Part shown: positions 43,615 to 51,573 of the stretch, piece after piece
Layout of the letters: every line of letters begins with the position of its first letter
Numbering within the stretch: the stretch's first letter is position 1
Assembly: GCA_019912315.1 (NCBI GenBank)
Contig: JAIOJA010000073.1
Span: 1 to 57,086, forward strand
Origin: Planctomycetota bacterium
Lineage (GTDB): Bacteria > Planctomycetota > UBA8742 > UBA2392
Length of the DNA: 57,086 bases
Direction: 5' to 3'
Program-made: the position numbers and the translations under genes
The notes under the pieces: generated by a model
Database searches by the model: none
What the model saw: the letters and a program-made list of their open reading frames with translations, nothing else
What the model was told of the DNA's origin: nothing

Positions 43615-43678
43615 GCGGCAATGACGGGCACTAACGCAGGACGCCCCCGCAAGGGCGGAGGCGCAAGTCAGGTAAATG

Positions 43679-43755
43679 TGGTCGGGGCGAGAGGATTCGA
43701 ACCTCCGGCATCCACGTCCCAAACGTGGCGCTCTACCAGGCTGAGCTACGCCCCG
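43679..43755 (-). tRNA. tRNA-Pro, anticodon TGG
   Basis: A 77-base tRNA with encoded CCA. Acceptor arms CGGGGCG and CGCCCCG pair fully, the D arm reads GCTCAGCCTGGTAGAGC, the anticodon loop TTTGGGA stands in a CCACG/CGTGG stem, and the T loop reads GGTTCGAATCC. Anticodon TGG decodes proline CCA/CCG. Confidence 0.95.
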
Positions 43756-43856
43756 ACGTTTCTGACAGCGTAATAGTAGCGTCATTCACGCTGCTGCCAA
43801 TGACGCGCCGTTGTTGAGCCCGCACCAGGACAATACAATGGGGCGTGGAGCAACAC

Positions 43857-44741
43857 ATGTCGCGACTGGCCAACTCCGTGCTGAAGCGTGACCAGATTGT
43901 CGAGCGATTGACGGCCCACCCGCTGTCTCTCGCACTCGGTGCCGTGATCGTTTTCGCGCAGGTCGCCATCTTCGTGGGCGAGATTTCGAACATTCCGTTC
44001 GCGCTATGGTTCGCCTTGGACATCCAGAATTTTCACGTTGGCGGCATGTTGTTTCCCCTAAGTCACTACGCGCCGCTTGCGGCCGACATCACAACCGGCG
44101 CAGGTTTCCAAGGGCTCGACTTTCTGGCCAGCCTTCTGCTCTTCGCCATTTGCGCGCTCAGCCTTTTGACCTGCGGGCCGGTGGTAGAGAGTCATTATGG
44201 TACGCGCCGGACGTTCCTCGCTTTCGTCGCCTGCACCGTGGGTCACGCGGCTGTCGCGTCCGCCCTGCCGGGCAAGTTCGTCTACAGTACGCTGGCATTC
44301 GCGACGTTTCTCGTGGTGACTTCGCTGCTTGTACAGCTTGAGCGGCGCGAGACGCGTGTCGAAACACAGAACGACCTGCGCATGTTGTTGCTGATGGCGT
44401 CCATCGTTCTGGCCGCCATGACGTCCGGGTTTCTTGAACACCCGAGCTACCACGGGCTGCTCGCGGCTGTAGCTGTCGGGCCGACGTTTGCGATGGTCGG
44501 ATTCGTGGTGAACTGGAAGCTGCAGATGCGCCAGGTGCGACTTCGCGGCGAAGGCAAGGTCGGCAACCTCTACTTCGTTGAAGAGATTGACCTGCTGACA
44601 CGCGATGAAATCGAGGAACGCATGAACCTGCTGCTCGACAAGATCGCGGCCCAGGGCATGGAGAATCTGGACCCCGACGAGCTGCGTTTCCTGCGAAACG
44701 CCAGCGCCCGCCTCAAATCCAACGAACAGGCCAAGTTCTAG
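43857..44741 (+). CDS. Rhomboid-like membrane protein, probably without protease activity
   Basis: A 294-residue protein with about six membrane helices and a soluble C-terminal tail. The C-terminal EERMNLLLDKIAAQGMENLD and DELRFLRNASARLKS match the short conserved tail (DUF6576-like) of many bacterial rhomboid proteins. The rhomboid core is recognisable by its order: a loop near ESHYGTRRTF, a helix (FVACTVGHAAVASALPGKF) where the GxSx Ser should sit, and SYHGLLAAVAVGP where the His sits. The expected GASG/GSSG Ser motif is not visible, so it may be an inactive rhomboid (iRhom/Derlin-like). GGAG supports the ATG at 43857. Confidence 0.75.
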   Translation: MSRLANSVLKRDQIVERLTAHPLSLALGAVIVFAQVAIFVGEISNIPFALWFALDIQNFHVGGMLFPLSHYAPLAADITTGAGFQGLDFLASLLLFAICALSLLTCGPVVESHYGTRRTFLAFVACTVGHAAVASALPGKFVYSTLAFATFLVVTSLLVQLERRETRVETQNDLRMLLLMASIVLAAMTSGFLEHPSYHGLLAAVAVGPTFAMVGFVVNWKLQMRQVRLRGEGKVGNLYFVEEIDLLTRDEIEERMNLLLDKIAAQGMENLDPDELRFLRNASARLKSNEQAKF

Positions 44742-45033
44742 GCTCGATGCGGCTGTCGCGAAATTTTCTGCCCGCGATAGGCCTCTCGCAAAGTTCGCAA
44801 TTACTGCAAACGCGATGGCGCAACGTACGGGCCAGTTAGCACTCGTGGCGTTCTTCGCGTCCTGGCGTTGTGTTTTTCATCCGGATGAATGCGACCCTCA
44901 AGCCACGGGGCACTGATTTCGTCGTGATGCACGCTCAAACTCCATGGCCGCTCCTTGCGGTCGCGGTTCCGTTTCTGGCGCCTGCACTCACACCCATTGA
45001 CCATTGCCCATTGATCATTGACCATTGGCCCTT
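44742..45033. other. Intergenic region with palindrome and word repeats
   Basis: These 292 bases between two plus-strand genes hold no gene I can support. They contain a perfect 14-bp palindrome TTCATCCGGATGAA (44876-44889), which could be an operator; a GGCGTTCTTCGCGTCCTGG word stretch (44848-44866); and the array of CCATTGA words at 44993-45030. The promoter of lptB should be inside, but no clear box pair is visible. Confidence 0.5.
44993..45030. repeat. Drifting CCATTGA word array in front of lptB
   Basis: Five neighbouring copies of an ATTGACC-like word (CCATTGACCATTGCCCATT, then GATCATTGACCATTGG) end three bases before the lptB start, where a ribosome binding site would be expected. The same word TTGACCATTG is seen in the hairpin at 15052-15083. 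Confidence 0.7.
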
Positions 45034-45810
45034 ATGGGCGTACTTGTAGGCGACCGGCTTACCAAACGTTTCGGCGGGCGCACCGTTGTGCGCGGTGTGA
45101 ACCTTGTGGTCAACGCCGGCGAGATCGTCGGGTTGCTGGGTCGCAATGGCGCGGGCAAGTCGACCACGTTCAAAATGCTGATGGGTGTGCATCGTCCCAA
45201 CGGCGGGCGCGTGTTGTTGGACGGCACGGATGTCACCACCATGCCCATGTACAAGCGCGTGCGGCACGGGCTTGGCTATCTACCGCAGGACGATACCTAT
45301 TTCGCCAAGCTGACCGTTGAGGACAACCTGCTGGCGATTCTCGAAACCACCGGCATGTCCAAGAGTGAGCGCGACAGACGCCTGGAAGAACTGATTGAAG
45401 AGTTCGGTCTGCACAAGGTCCGTACGAACCCGGCCGGCGCTTGCAGTGGTGGAGAGAAGCGGCGCCTGGAAATCGCCCGCACACTGATTGGTAACCCCAA
45501 GGTGATCCTGCTGGACGAGCCCTTCGCGGGCGTCGACCCCATTGCCATCAATGACCTGCGTGACCTGGTGACGGCCCTGGTGCGCAAGAATATCGCGGTG
45601 CTGCTGACCGACCACAACGTCCGCGAGGTGCTGCCCATGACTGACCGCAGCTACATTATCGTGGACGGCCAGGTCATCAAGGAAGGCCCCCCGCGCGACA
45701 TTGCAGACGACCCGGTCGTGCGCAAGGAGTACCTTGGCGAGCGCTTCAAGCTGGATACGGAGCTGATGCGTTCCGACGAGATCAAGAAACGCGCCGGCGG
45801 GCGCGCCTAG
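45034..45810 (+). CDS. lptB: LPS-export ABC transporter ATP-binding protein
   Basis: A 258-residue ABC ATPase that powers LptFG extraction of lipopolysaccharide from the inner membrane. Walker A is GRNGAGKST (36-44), the Q-loop and LGYLPQDDTYFAKLTV segment are LptB-like, the signature is CSGGEKRRLEIAR, Walker B VILLDEPFAGVDPIAI and the H-loop LLTDHNVREVLPMTDRSYII; the last block is typical of LptB. LptA, LptC or LptFG are not nearby. It implies an LPS outer membrane. The ATG at 45034 has no ribosome site because repeats occupy that position; an alternative TTG lies three codons upstream. yebC follows 53 bases later. Confidence 0.94.
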   Translation: MGVLVGDRLTKRFGGRTVVRGVNLVVNAGEIVGLLGRNGAGKSTTFKMLMGVHRPNGGRVLLDGTDVTTMPMYKRVRHGLGYLPQDDTYFAKLTVEDNLLAILETTGMSKSERDRRLEELIEEFGLHKVRTNPAGACSGGEKRRLEIARTLIGNPKVILLDEPFAGVDPIAINDLRDLVTALVRKNIAVLLTDHNVREVLPMTDRSYIIVDGQVIKEGPPRDIADDPVVRKEYLGERFKLDTELMRSDEIKKRAGGRA

Positions 45811-45863
45811 GCGCAAACACCTTCAAACCCTATAATCTGCGACACACCAGCAAGGGCAGAGTC

Positions 45864-46616
45864 ATGGCAGGGCACAGCAAGTGGGCCAACATCAAGCACC
45901 GCAAGGCGGCGGTCGACAAGAAGCGCGGCAAGATCTGGAGCAAGAAGGCGCACGCCATCATTGTCGCGGCGCGCCTCGGCGGCGGTGACCCGGCGACCAA
46001 CAACCGTCTGGCGGACGCCGTGGCTGACGCGCGCGCCGAGAACATGCCCGCCAACAACATTGACCGCGCCATCAAGCGCGGCACCGGGGAGCTTGCGGGC
46101 GCGGACCCGGAGGAGCTTTTTTACGAAGGCTACGCGCCGGGCGGGGTCGCGATCATCGTCGAGGCCCTGACCGACAATCGCAAACGCACCGCCCCCGACA
46201 TCAAGCACGCCTTTGAAAAGCACGGCGGCAACCTTGGCCAGAGCGGCAGCGTCATGCACAGCTTCGACCGCAAGGGCATCATCGTGATCGAGAAGGACAA
46301 TGCCCCCGGCGAAAATGAGCTGCTTGAGCTGGTGGCCGAAGCGGGGGCGGAAGACCTGCAAGGTGACGAAGACGGCTTTACGGTAACGACGGGCGCCATC
46401 GAGCTTGAGCCCGTGAAGAAGGCCCTGCAGGGCAAAGAGATTCCGTGGCTGTCGGCGGAGCTTGAGTTCATTCCGCACCAGCGCATGGAGGTGGATGAAG
46501 ACACCGCGCGCAAGGTGCAGAAGCTGATCAGCGTGCTGGAAGACAACAACGACGTGCAGAACGTTTACACGAACCACGAACCTCCTGAATCGCTCGTCGC
46601 CGAGCTTTCTGAATAG
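45864..46616 (+). CDS. yebC: YebC/PmpR-family protein
   Basis: A 250-residue cytosolic YebC/TACO1-type protein. The highly conserved start MAGHSKWANIKHRKAAVD, the Arg/Lys-rich first domain, NMPANNIDRAIKRGTGE, EGYAPGGVAIIVEALTDNRK and the C-terminal DNNDVQNVYTNHE are all present. Members act as transcription regulators or, as more recent work shows, help ribosomes translate proline-rich stretches. The latter is suggestive here, as the genome encodes long Lys/Ala/Pro tails. It sits between lptB and the FHA gene (10 bases to the latter). Confidence 0.95.
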   Translation: MAGHSKWANIKHRKAAVDKKRGKIWSKKAHAIIVAARLGGGDPATNNRLADAVADARAENMPANNIDRAIKRGTGELAGADPEELFYEGYAPGGVAIIVEALTDNRKRTAPDIKHAFEKHGGNLGQSGSVMHSFDRKGIIVIEKDNAPGENELLELVAEAGAEDLQGDEDGFTVTTGAIELEPVKKALQGKEIPWLSAELEFIPHQRMEVDEDTARKVQKLISVLEDNNDVQNVYTNHEPPESLVAELSE

Positions 46617-46626
46617 CGGAGCACCC

Positions 46627-47070
46627 ATGGGCGGAGAGGTTCTCACGATCAAGCTGACGGGCATTGCCGGGCTGTGCAAAGGGCGCGACTTCGAAATTGA
46701 GGAAGGCGGAGAAGGCGTAATCGGGCGCTCGCGCGACTGCGCGTTTCGCATCGGCGAGCAGGACGAGCCCGCGCCGGACCCTGACAAACCCCTGAAAGGA
46801 AGCGGCGGCAAGAACGACCACCTGCACACGGTGAGTCGCCACCACGTACGCATAACCTTTCAGAATGCCAAGGCGATCTTCATTGAGGACCTGTCCAAGC
46901 ACGGGACGTTTCTGAACGGCAATAAGGTGGATGGACGCGATCAGATTCTCGGGCTGCGCAAGGCGCCCATGGAGCTGCGCCTCGGCACGAACGAGACGTT
47001 CCGCATGGAGCTTGTGCGCACGCCCGGAGGCATCAAGCCGAAGATTACCGTGAAAAGACGGGAAGCTTAG
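46627..47070 (+). CDS. FHA-domain protein
   Basis: A 147-residue single FHA domain. IGRSRDCAFRI carries the conserved Gly-Arg, VSRHHVRITF the Ser-Arg-His, and LSKHGTFLNGNKV the Asn-Gly motifs that bind phosphothreonine peptides. A longer loop (EQDEPAPDPDKPLKGSGGKN) separates the first two. It is a phosphoprotein reader, so a Ser/Thr kinase is to be expected elsewhere. GGAG precedes the ATG. Its stop overlaps the stop of the convergent cyclase gene by sharing TTAG. Confidence 0.9.
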   Translation: MGGEVLTIKLTGIAGLCKGRDFEIEEGGEGVIGRSRDCAFRIGEQDEPAPDPDKPLKGSGGKNDHLHTVSRHHVRITFQNAKAIFIEDLSKHGTFLNGNKVDGRDQILGLRKAPMELRLGTNETFRMELVRTPGGIKPKITVKRREA

Positions 47071-49289
47071 CCGGCGTCGTACTGTACCGTGTGCTGCGGC
47101 TGTGCGGCGCGGATGTCTTCCAGCATCTGCTGCAATTGCGTCTGCGCGTCCTGGTAGCCGCGGTAAGCCCCCTTCTGATCGGTGACGTCCCGAAGTGTCG
47201 TGTCGATGAGTCCGCGGAACTCGGCGTACTCCTCATAGGTCATGGGCGCGGCAAACAACGCCTTGGCGTGGTGTTGCGATAGCCGCTCATTCATGATGTC
47301 GTCGAAGTGTTCGCGGAACACGTAGAAGCGGTCGGGGATCAACTCCGCGTCGCCCATGTCGGTCAGGATCGCCACGGCGTTCATGCGCTCCGACTCGAAC
47401 TCCTTGTTCTCGGCACCCGTCAGCGACGCGAAGCCCACCAGTTTCGAGCGCAAATCTGTGTAGTAGTACTTCTTGATCAGGTCGCGCATGGGCTCGAGCC
47501 CGTTCGTGAAGCAGCCCAGCAGATACTCGAGGTCGGTCTTCAGGTCACGTCCAAGTCCCGCACGGTCGCCTGTGAGGTTGGGGCGGTAGCAACGGTTCAG
47601 TTGCTCGTGGCGGTCCTTCAGGGATGGATCCGCTTCGAGGGCTCGTTTCCACTCTTCTGCACCGTCGCAGGTCGCCTGCCAGTCGGATCTCGCCAGCATG
47701 AACTGCATACTGCCGAACTGGTAAAGCTTCTCCGGCTTGTCCGCCACGTAGTCGCGGATTTCCCGGTACTTGTCCCAGTATGCTTCGCTGTGCGACCAAC
47801 GGTTGCGCAAACTGCCCGTCCTGTACTCCCAGAGCGCCCCCATTTTCAGGTGAAGAACAATCCATCTCCAGCTGAACACGTTGGGGAAGCGCTTGCGGTA
47901 GGCCTCGAAATCAAGGTTGGCGCTTTCATAGCCGTTCGACTTCGCCGCGCGAAACAACTCGTTCGCGAGCCCTTCCTCAATGTACGTGATAGCCGCCGGG
48001 TTCTTGGTGTCGTCACCGAAAGCGCCGCTGATCGCGCCGATCATCAGCATCGGCTCCTCGAAGCGGCGGTCATCGTTCATCATCTGCTCGGCCGTGACCA
48101 GGGCGTCGGCCTGCTGGCGGAGTTGCCTGATCTCTTTGCTGGGGTTGGTGTCGCCGAAGGCGGCGGTCAGGGCGTCGGCCGCTTCCCGCGCCTTGCCGGT
48201 GGATATCTGCTCGCGGGCGTTCAGGTAGGCGTCGGCGCGGGCCATGGCCTTGCTTGCGGGCTCGGTAAGGGCGTCGCCGGCGAAGTACTTCCGAATTTCG
48301 TTGCGCGCGTCCTCGGGCTGGCCGCTGGCGATGAACTCGTCGGCCTTTGCGATCACGCTCCCGACTTCGTGGTCGCGAATTTCATTCAGCAGTGTGGTGG
48401 TGTTGTCGTCGGCGCCGTGCTCGCCGATGTAGTTCTCGACTCGGGTGCGCGCCTCGCCCGGCTTGCCACTGGCGAGGTACGCCCGCACGTCGCTGGCAAG
48501 CTGGTCGCCGGGCTTATCGCCGCCGCCGCTGAACACGGCGAAGGCGACGATCACTGCCACGGCCAGAATCAGCGCCGCCGCGATCACGGCGACTACCACC
48601 CCGCGCGAGGATTTGCCCTGGCTTTCGACCAGCGCATCAAGCGTATCCTGGTAGCGGACGAACTCTTTCTCCGCGAGGTTGGAAAGCTCAAGCACGCGGG
48701 TTTTCATCTTTTCTTTGTCGATATGCGTGGCGGCGATGACCTTCTTGTAGCGCTCGTCGGTCTCGTCCATCGCGACCTTGTAGAGCTTGATCTCGCTGCT
48801 GTCGGTGCCCTTGGGTCGGAAAGTTTTCACAAAGCTGGTCGGCACCTCGGACTTGTTCATGGCGAGGAAAACGGCCTCGGTGAAGTAGATCTCGTCCGGG
48901 TTGGTGGCTTTTTCGATCTTGGCGGCGACGTTGACCGGGTCACCGAACACGTCGGTCTCCGTGACCGTCACCTCGCCGCTGTTGATGCTGACCTTGATGT
49001 GAATCTGCTCGGGCTCGGGTTTGTTCAGGTTGTACTTGAGCAGCGTGTGCTGCATGAACAGCCCGCACTGTACGGCGTTGGTGGGGCTTTCGAAGGTAAT
49101 CAGAAACGCGTCGCCGATGGTCTTGACGATCTTGCCTTCGAAGTGGGCGATGATCGGCATCAGCAGCTCATTGTGTGTGTCGAGGCGCGACATAAGCGCC
49201 TCGCGGCTGATCGTCTCGGTGTGCTTGGTAAAGCCCGAGATGTCCGTGAACATCACGGTCAGGTTCTTCTGTACGCGTTGGGTCGACAT
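47067..49289 (-). CDS. Class III adenylate/guanylate cyclase with membrane segment and TPR-like C-terminal domain
   Basis: A 740-residue protein. Residues 1-175 are a class III cyclase homology domain: VMFTDISGFTKHTETISREA with the first metal Asp, GKIVKTIGDAFLITFESP with the second Asp, INSGEVTVTETDVFGDPVNVAAKIEKA split across the dimer site. The usual transition-state Arg in this last motif reads Lys (AAKIE). A single helix (VAVIAAALILAVAVIVAFAVF, about 232-252) follows, then 490 residues of helical repeats with an unknown fold. The C-terminal part would then lie across the membrane, an inverted order compared with typical receptor cyclases. It probably makes cAMP. The start is set by MSTQRVQKNLTVMFTD. 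Confidence 0.85.
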   Translation of the reverse strand: MSTQRVQKNLTVMFTDISGFTKHTETISREALMSRLDTHNELLMPIIAHFEGKIVKTIGDAFLITFESPTNAVQCGLFMQHTLLKYNLNKPEPEQIHIKVSINSGEVTVTETDVFGDPVNVAAKIEKATNPDEIYFTEAVFLAMNKSEVPTSFVKTFRPKGTDSSEIKLYKVAMDETDERYKKVIAATHIDKEKMKTRVLELSNLAEKEFVRYQDTLDALVESQGKSSRGVVVAVIAAALILAVAVIVAFAVFSGGGDKPGDQLASDVRAYLASGKPGEARTRVENYIGEHGADDNTTTLLNEIRDHEVGSVIAKADEFIASGQPEDARNEIRKYFAGDALTEPASKAMARADAYLNAREQISTGKAREAADALTAAFGDTNPSKEIRQLRQQADALVTAEQMMNDDRRFEEPMLMIGAISGAFGDDTKNPAAITYIEEGLANELFRAAKSNGYESANLDFEAYRKRFPNVFSWRWIVLHLKMGALWEYRTGSLRNRWSHSEAYWDKYREIRDYVADKPEKLYQFGSMQFMLARSDWQATCDGAEEWKRALEADPSLKDRHEQLNRCYRPNLTGDRAGLGRDLKTDLEYLLGCFTNGLEPMRDLIKKYYYTDLRSKLVGFASLTGAENKEFESERMNAVAILTDMGDAELIPDRFYVFREHFDDIMNERLSQHHAKALFAAPMTYEEYAEFRGLIDTTLRDVTDQKGAYRGYQDAQTQLQQMLEDIRAAQPQHTVQYDAG

Positions 49290-49300
49290 CGGTCTCTCGC

Positions 49301-49385
49301 TGTTAGGTCAACAGTTGACGGTTCACAGTTGACGGTCATGGCAGCAATACCGTGAACTGTCGACTGTAGACTGTAAACCGAGGTC
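49301..49385. repeat. Word-repeat inverted element between divergent cyclase and DapA-family genes
   Basis: Left: ACAGTTGACGGTTCACAGTT and on, from AGTTGACGG words. Right: GAACTGTCGACTGTAGACTG, made of ACTGTAG words and roughly the reverse complement of the left. The halves pair imperfectly (about 20 of 26 positions) around CATGGCAGCAATA. Both promoters of the divergent pair must be in or overlap it. Confidence 0.65.
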
Positions 49386-49388
49386 ACA

Positions 49389-50240
49389 ATGTACCTGCCT
49401 GAAGGCGCTTTTGCACCCGTTCCGACCCCGCTGAACGAATCCGGCGCGTTCGACCATGCGGCCCTCGCCGCGCACCTGAAATGGCTGAAGGCCGAAGGGC
49501 TGGCCGGCGCGCTGATTCTGGGCACGAACGGCGAGTTCGCAAGCTGCTCGCTTGGCGAACGCCGGCTGATCGCGGAGGCCGCCGCCAAAGCCGATTCCGG
49601 GCTGAAACTGCTACTGAATGTTGGCTCGTGCGCGCTGCCGGAGGCGCTGGACATGGCTGACATTGGCGCCGGGTTGGGGTTCGACGCGCTGCTATGTCCG
49701 CCGCCGTGGTACTTCCGGCAGGCGCCCGTCGCGGGACTGGCGGATTTCTTCAAGCGCCTGCTGGATGCATCGAAACTGCCGGTGCTGCTGTATCACATTC
49801 CGCAAATGACGGGCGTGCCGATCAGCGACGAGCTGCTTGACGCGATCGGGCCGCACGAAGGCCTGGTGGGCGTCAAGGACAGCACCGGAGACGAGACCGA
49901 GATGGCCCGCCTGATGCCGCGAGTTGCCGCCTACCTTGTTGGACACGACAAACTTGTGGCCACGTGCATGGCCGCGGGTGGCAAGGGCAGCATCAGCGCC
50001 TGCGCCAGCGTCGTGCCGGATCTGGTGGCAAGTATCATGCACAAGCCCGACCAGCAGGGGAAGCTGAACAGTGTCCGTGGGCTGCTGGAAAAGTTCGGGC
50101 TGGGGGCATCCGTAAAGGCGGTCCTTCGAAGGAAGGGCTTCGGGGCCTACGCGGCGCGCCCGCCCTTGACCGGAATGGACCCGGGCTCCGAGAAGCAGTT
50201 GATCGTCATGCTCGATATGTTCGGGGCGATTCGCTGGTAG
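49389..50240 (+). CDS. Dihydrodipicolinate synthase/N-acetylneuraminate lyase family protein
   Basis: A 283-residue class I aldolase of the DapA/NanA superfamily. The start GAFAPVPTPLNESGAFDH, the GTNGEFASCSLGERRLI motif, LLYHIPQMTGVPIS (catalytic Tyr) and LVGVKDSTGDE with the Schiff-base Lys are clear. In true DapA the block after GTTGE differs, so the substrate might be another 2-oxo acid adduct. GAGG precedes the ATG by about six bases. It faces pgi convergently with only eight bases between. Confidence 0.9.
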   Translation: MYLPEGAFAPVPTPLNESGAFDHAALAAHLKWLKAEGLAGALILGTNGEFASCSLGERRLIAEAAAKADSGLKLLLNVGSCALPEALDMADIGAGLGFDALLCPPPWYFRQAPVAGLADFFKRLLDASKLPVLLYHIPQMTGVPISDELLDAIGPHEGLVGVKDSTGDETEMARLMPRVAAYLVGHDKLVATCMAAGGKGSISACASVVPDLVASIMHKPDQQGKLNSVRGLLEKFGLGASVKAVLRRKGFGAYAARPPLTGMDPGSEKQLIVMLDMFGAIRW

Positions 50241-50248
50241 CCGGGAAA

Positions 50249-51535
50249 TCAGGCGCCAAGCATTCTGCGGCTGATCCGCTTGCCCAGCTCGACGCCAGGT
50301 TGATCGTAGGGGTTCACGTCAAGAACGTAGCCGGCGTAGGTCGTGGCGATCTGCAGCCCCATCAGCAATTCGCCCATTGCGCGCCCGTCGAGGCGCGGCA
50401 GAACAAGCGTCGCGTTAGGCCGGCTGCGCTCTGCGCAACCTTGTGCGGTGCCTGCAAGTTGGGCGTTCAGCACCTCGCCCGGGCTCTTTCCCTTTACGTA
50501 GCCCGCCCCGAAGGCGTCCCACTCAAAGTCACCCAGCCTGAAATCCGCACCGTGCCTGTCGATTTTCACGAACAGCAACACCTTGTCGTTCGGGCCCTCC
50601 AGAAACAGTTGCAGTTGTGAGTGCTGATCCGTGGCGCCGACGGCGCGAATCGCGGTCTGGCCGATATGGGCGTCGCGCCCGTCGCGGGTCTGGTTTTTAC
50701 CCAGGGACTCATCCCACAGTTGCACGAACCAGTCGCTCAGATAGCCCAGGCGCGAGCTATAGGGCATGAATACCAGGCTGCTCTTGCCGCGCTCGCACAG
50801 GTCCGCCATCAGCAGCCCGAGGCGTGCTGCCCAGTCTTCGGTGGCTTCGCTCTCGGTACACAATTGCTCCGTCGCCGCGGCACCCTCCAGCAGTGCGGCA
50901 ATGTCGATGTTCATGAGCGCCGCCGGCAACAGGCCGGCAGCGCTCAGCACGCTGAAGCGTCCACCGACCTCAGGGGGGATGTCGCCGGTATCCAGGTCGT
51001 GCGCGTTGGCAAATGCGCGCAGCGCGCCCGCATCAGGGTCGGTCACCGCGATCAGGTGGTCCTTCAGCGGCAGCCCGGCCTTGCGCAATTCACCGACGAA
51101 GTAGCCGAGCGCCACCACAGTCTCCATGGTCCCACCGGATTTCGAGGTAACCACAAACAGCGAGCTCTTGAGATCAATGACGCGGCGAACTTCCGTCAGC
51201 AATGCCGGGTCGGTGTTGTCCACCACGTGCAGATCGACAGTAGCGCCCATGGATTGGGCCAGCGTCCGCACACCCAGTGAGCTGCCGCCGATGCCCAGCA
51301 CCACCAGGTGTTTGAAGCGTCCGAGGCGCGCCTGGGTAACACGCAGCGTGCTTTCCAGCATGTCGGAGTTTGCCGGCAGATTCAGGTAGCCGTGTTGCCC
51401 CTGTGCACGCTCGGCCCGCAGGCGCGCGCGCAGGGCGGCCACTCTTTCGTCCAGCGCGGCGATATGCCCGGCAGACAACCCGTGTTCACCCACGGCTTCA
51501 TTCAGCAGATTGGTAATTTCGAGTCTGATGGTCAT
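50249..51535 (-). CDS. pgi: Glucose-6-phosphate isomerase
   Basis: A 428-residue phosphoglucose isomerase of the shorter bacterial type. Sugar-phosphate binding is shown by GIGGSSLGVRTL and VTSKSGGTMETV; the C-terminal part with NPYDQPGVELGKRIS is typical. It interconverts glucose-6-phosphate and fructose-6-phosphate. The start at MTIRLEITNLLNEAVG fits the family; a GTG start 14 codons upstream would overlap the gpmI stop as GTGA and is possible. It follows gpmI, so two glycolysis genes are linked. Confidence 0.94.
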   Translation of the reverse strand: MTIRLEITNLLNEAVGEHGLSAGHIAALDERVAALRARLRAERAQGQHGYLNLPANSDMLESTLRVTQARLGRFKHLVVLGIGGSSLGVRTLAQSMGATVDLHVVDNTDPALLTEVRRVIDLKSSLFVVTSKSGGTMETVVALGYFVGELRKAGLPLKDHLIAVTDPDAGALRAFANAHDLDTGDIPPEVGGRFSVLSAAGLLPAALMNIDIAALLEGAAATEQLCTESEATEDWAARLGLLMADLCERGKSSLVFMPYSSRLGYLSDWFVQLWDESLGKNQTRDGRDAHIGQTAIRAVGATDQHSQLQLFLEGPNDKVLLFVKIDRHGADFRLGDFEWDAFGAGYVKGKSPGEVLNAQLAGTAQGCAERSRPNATLVLPRLDGRAMGELLMGLQIATTYAGYVLDVNPYDQPGVELGKRISRRMLGA

Positions 51536-51573
51536 TCTGTCGGCCTGGTGTGCAGTTGCGGGCAGTTCGATGG

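Noticed and set aside
42587..43621. Open frame of 344 residues on the minus strand with FFLGAA repeats
   Set aside because: Antisense of the Lys/Ala/Pro repeat; a hydrophobic mirror of AAG-rich codons with no independent support.
44801..45025. 74-residue frame on the minus strand upstream of lptB
   Set aside because: It consists partly of the word repeat and has no ribosome site or similarity.
47307..49355. 682-residue plus-strand frame opposite the cyclase gene
   Set aside because: Shadow; the minus strand encodes a recognisable cyclase domain and membrane helix.
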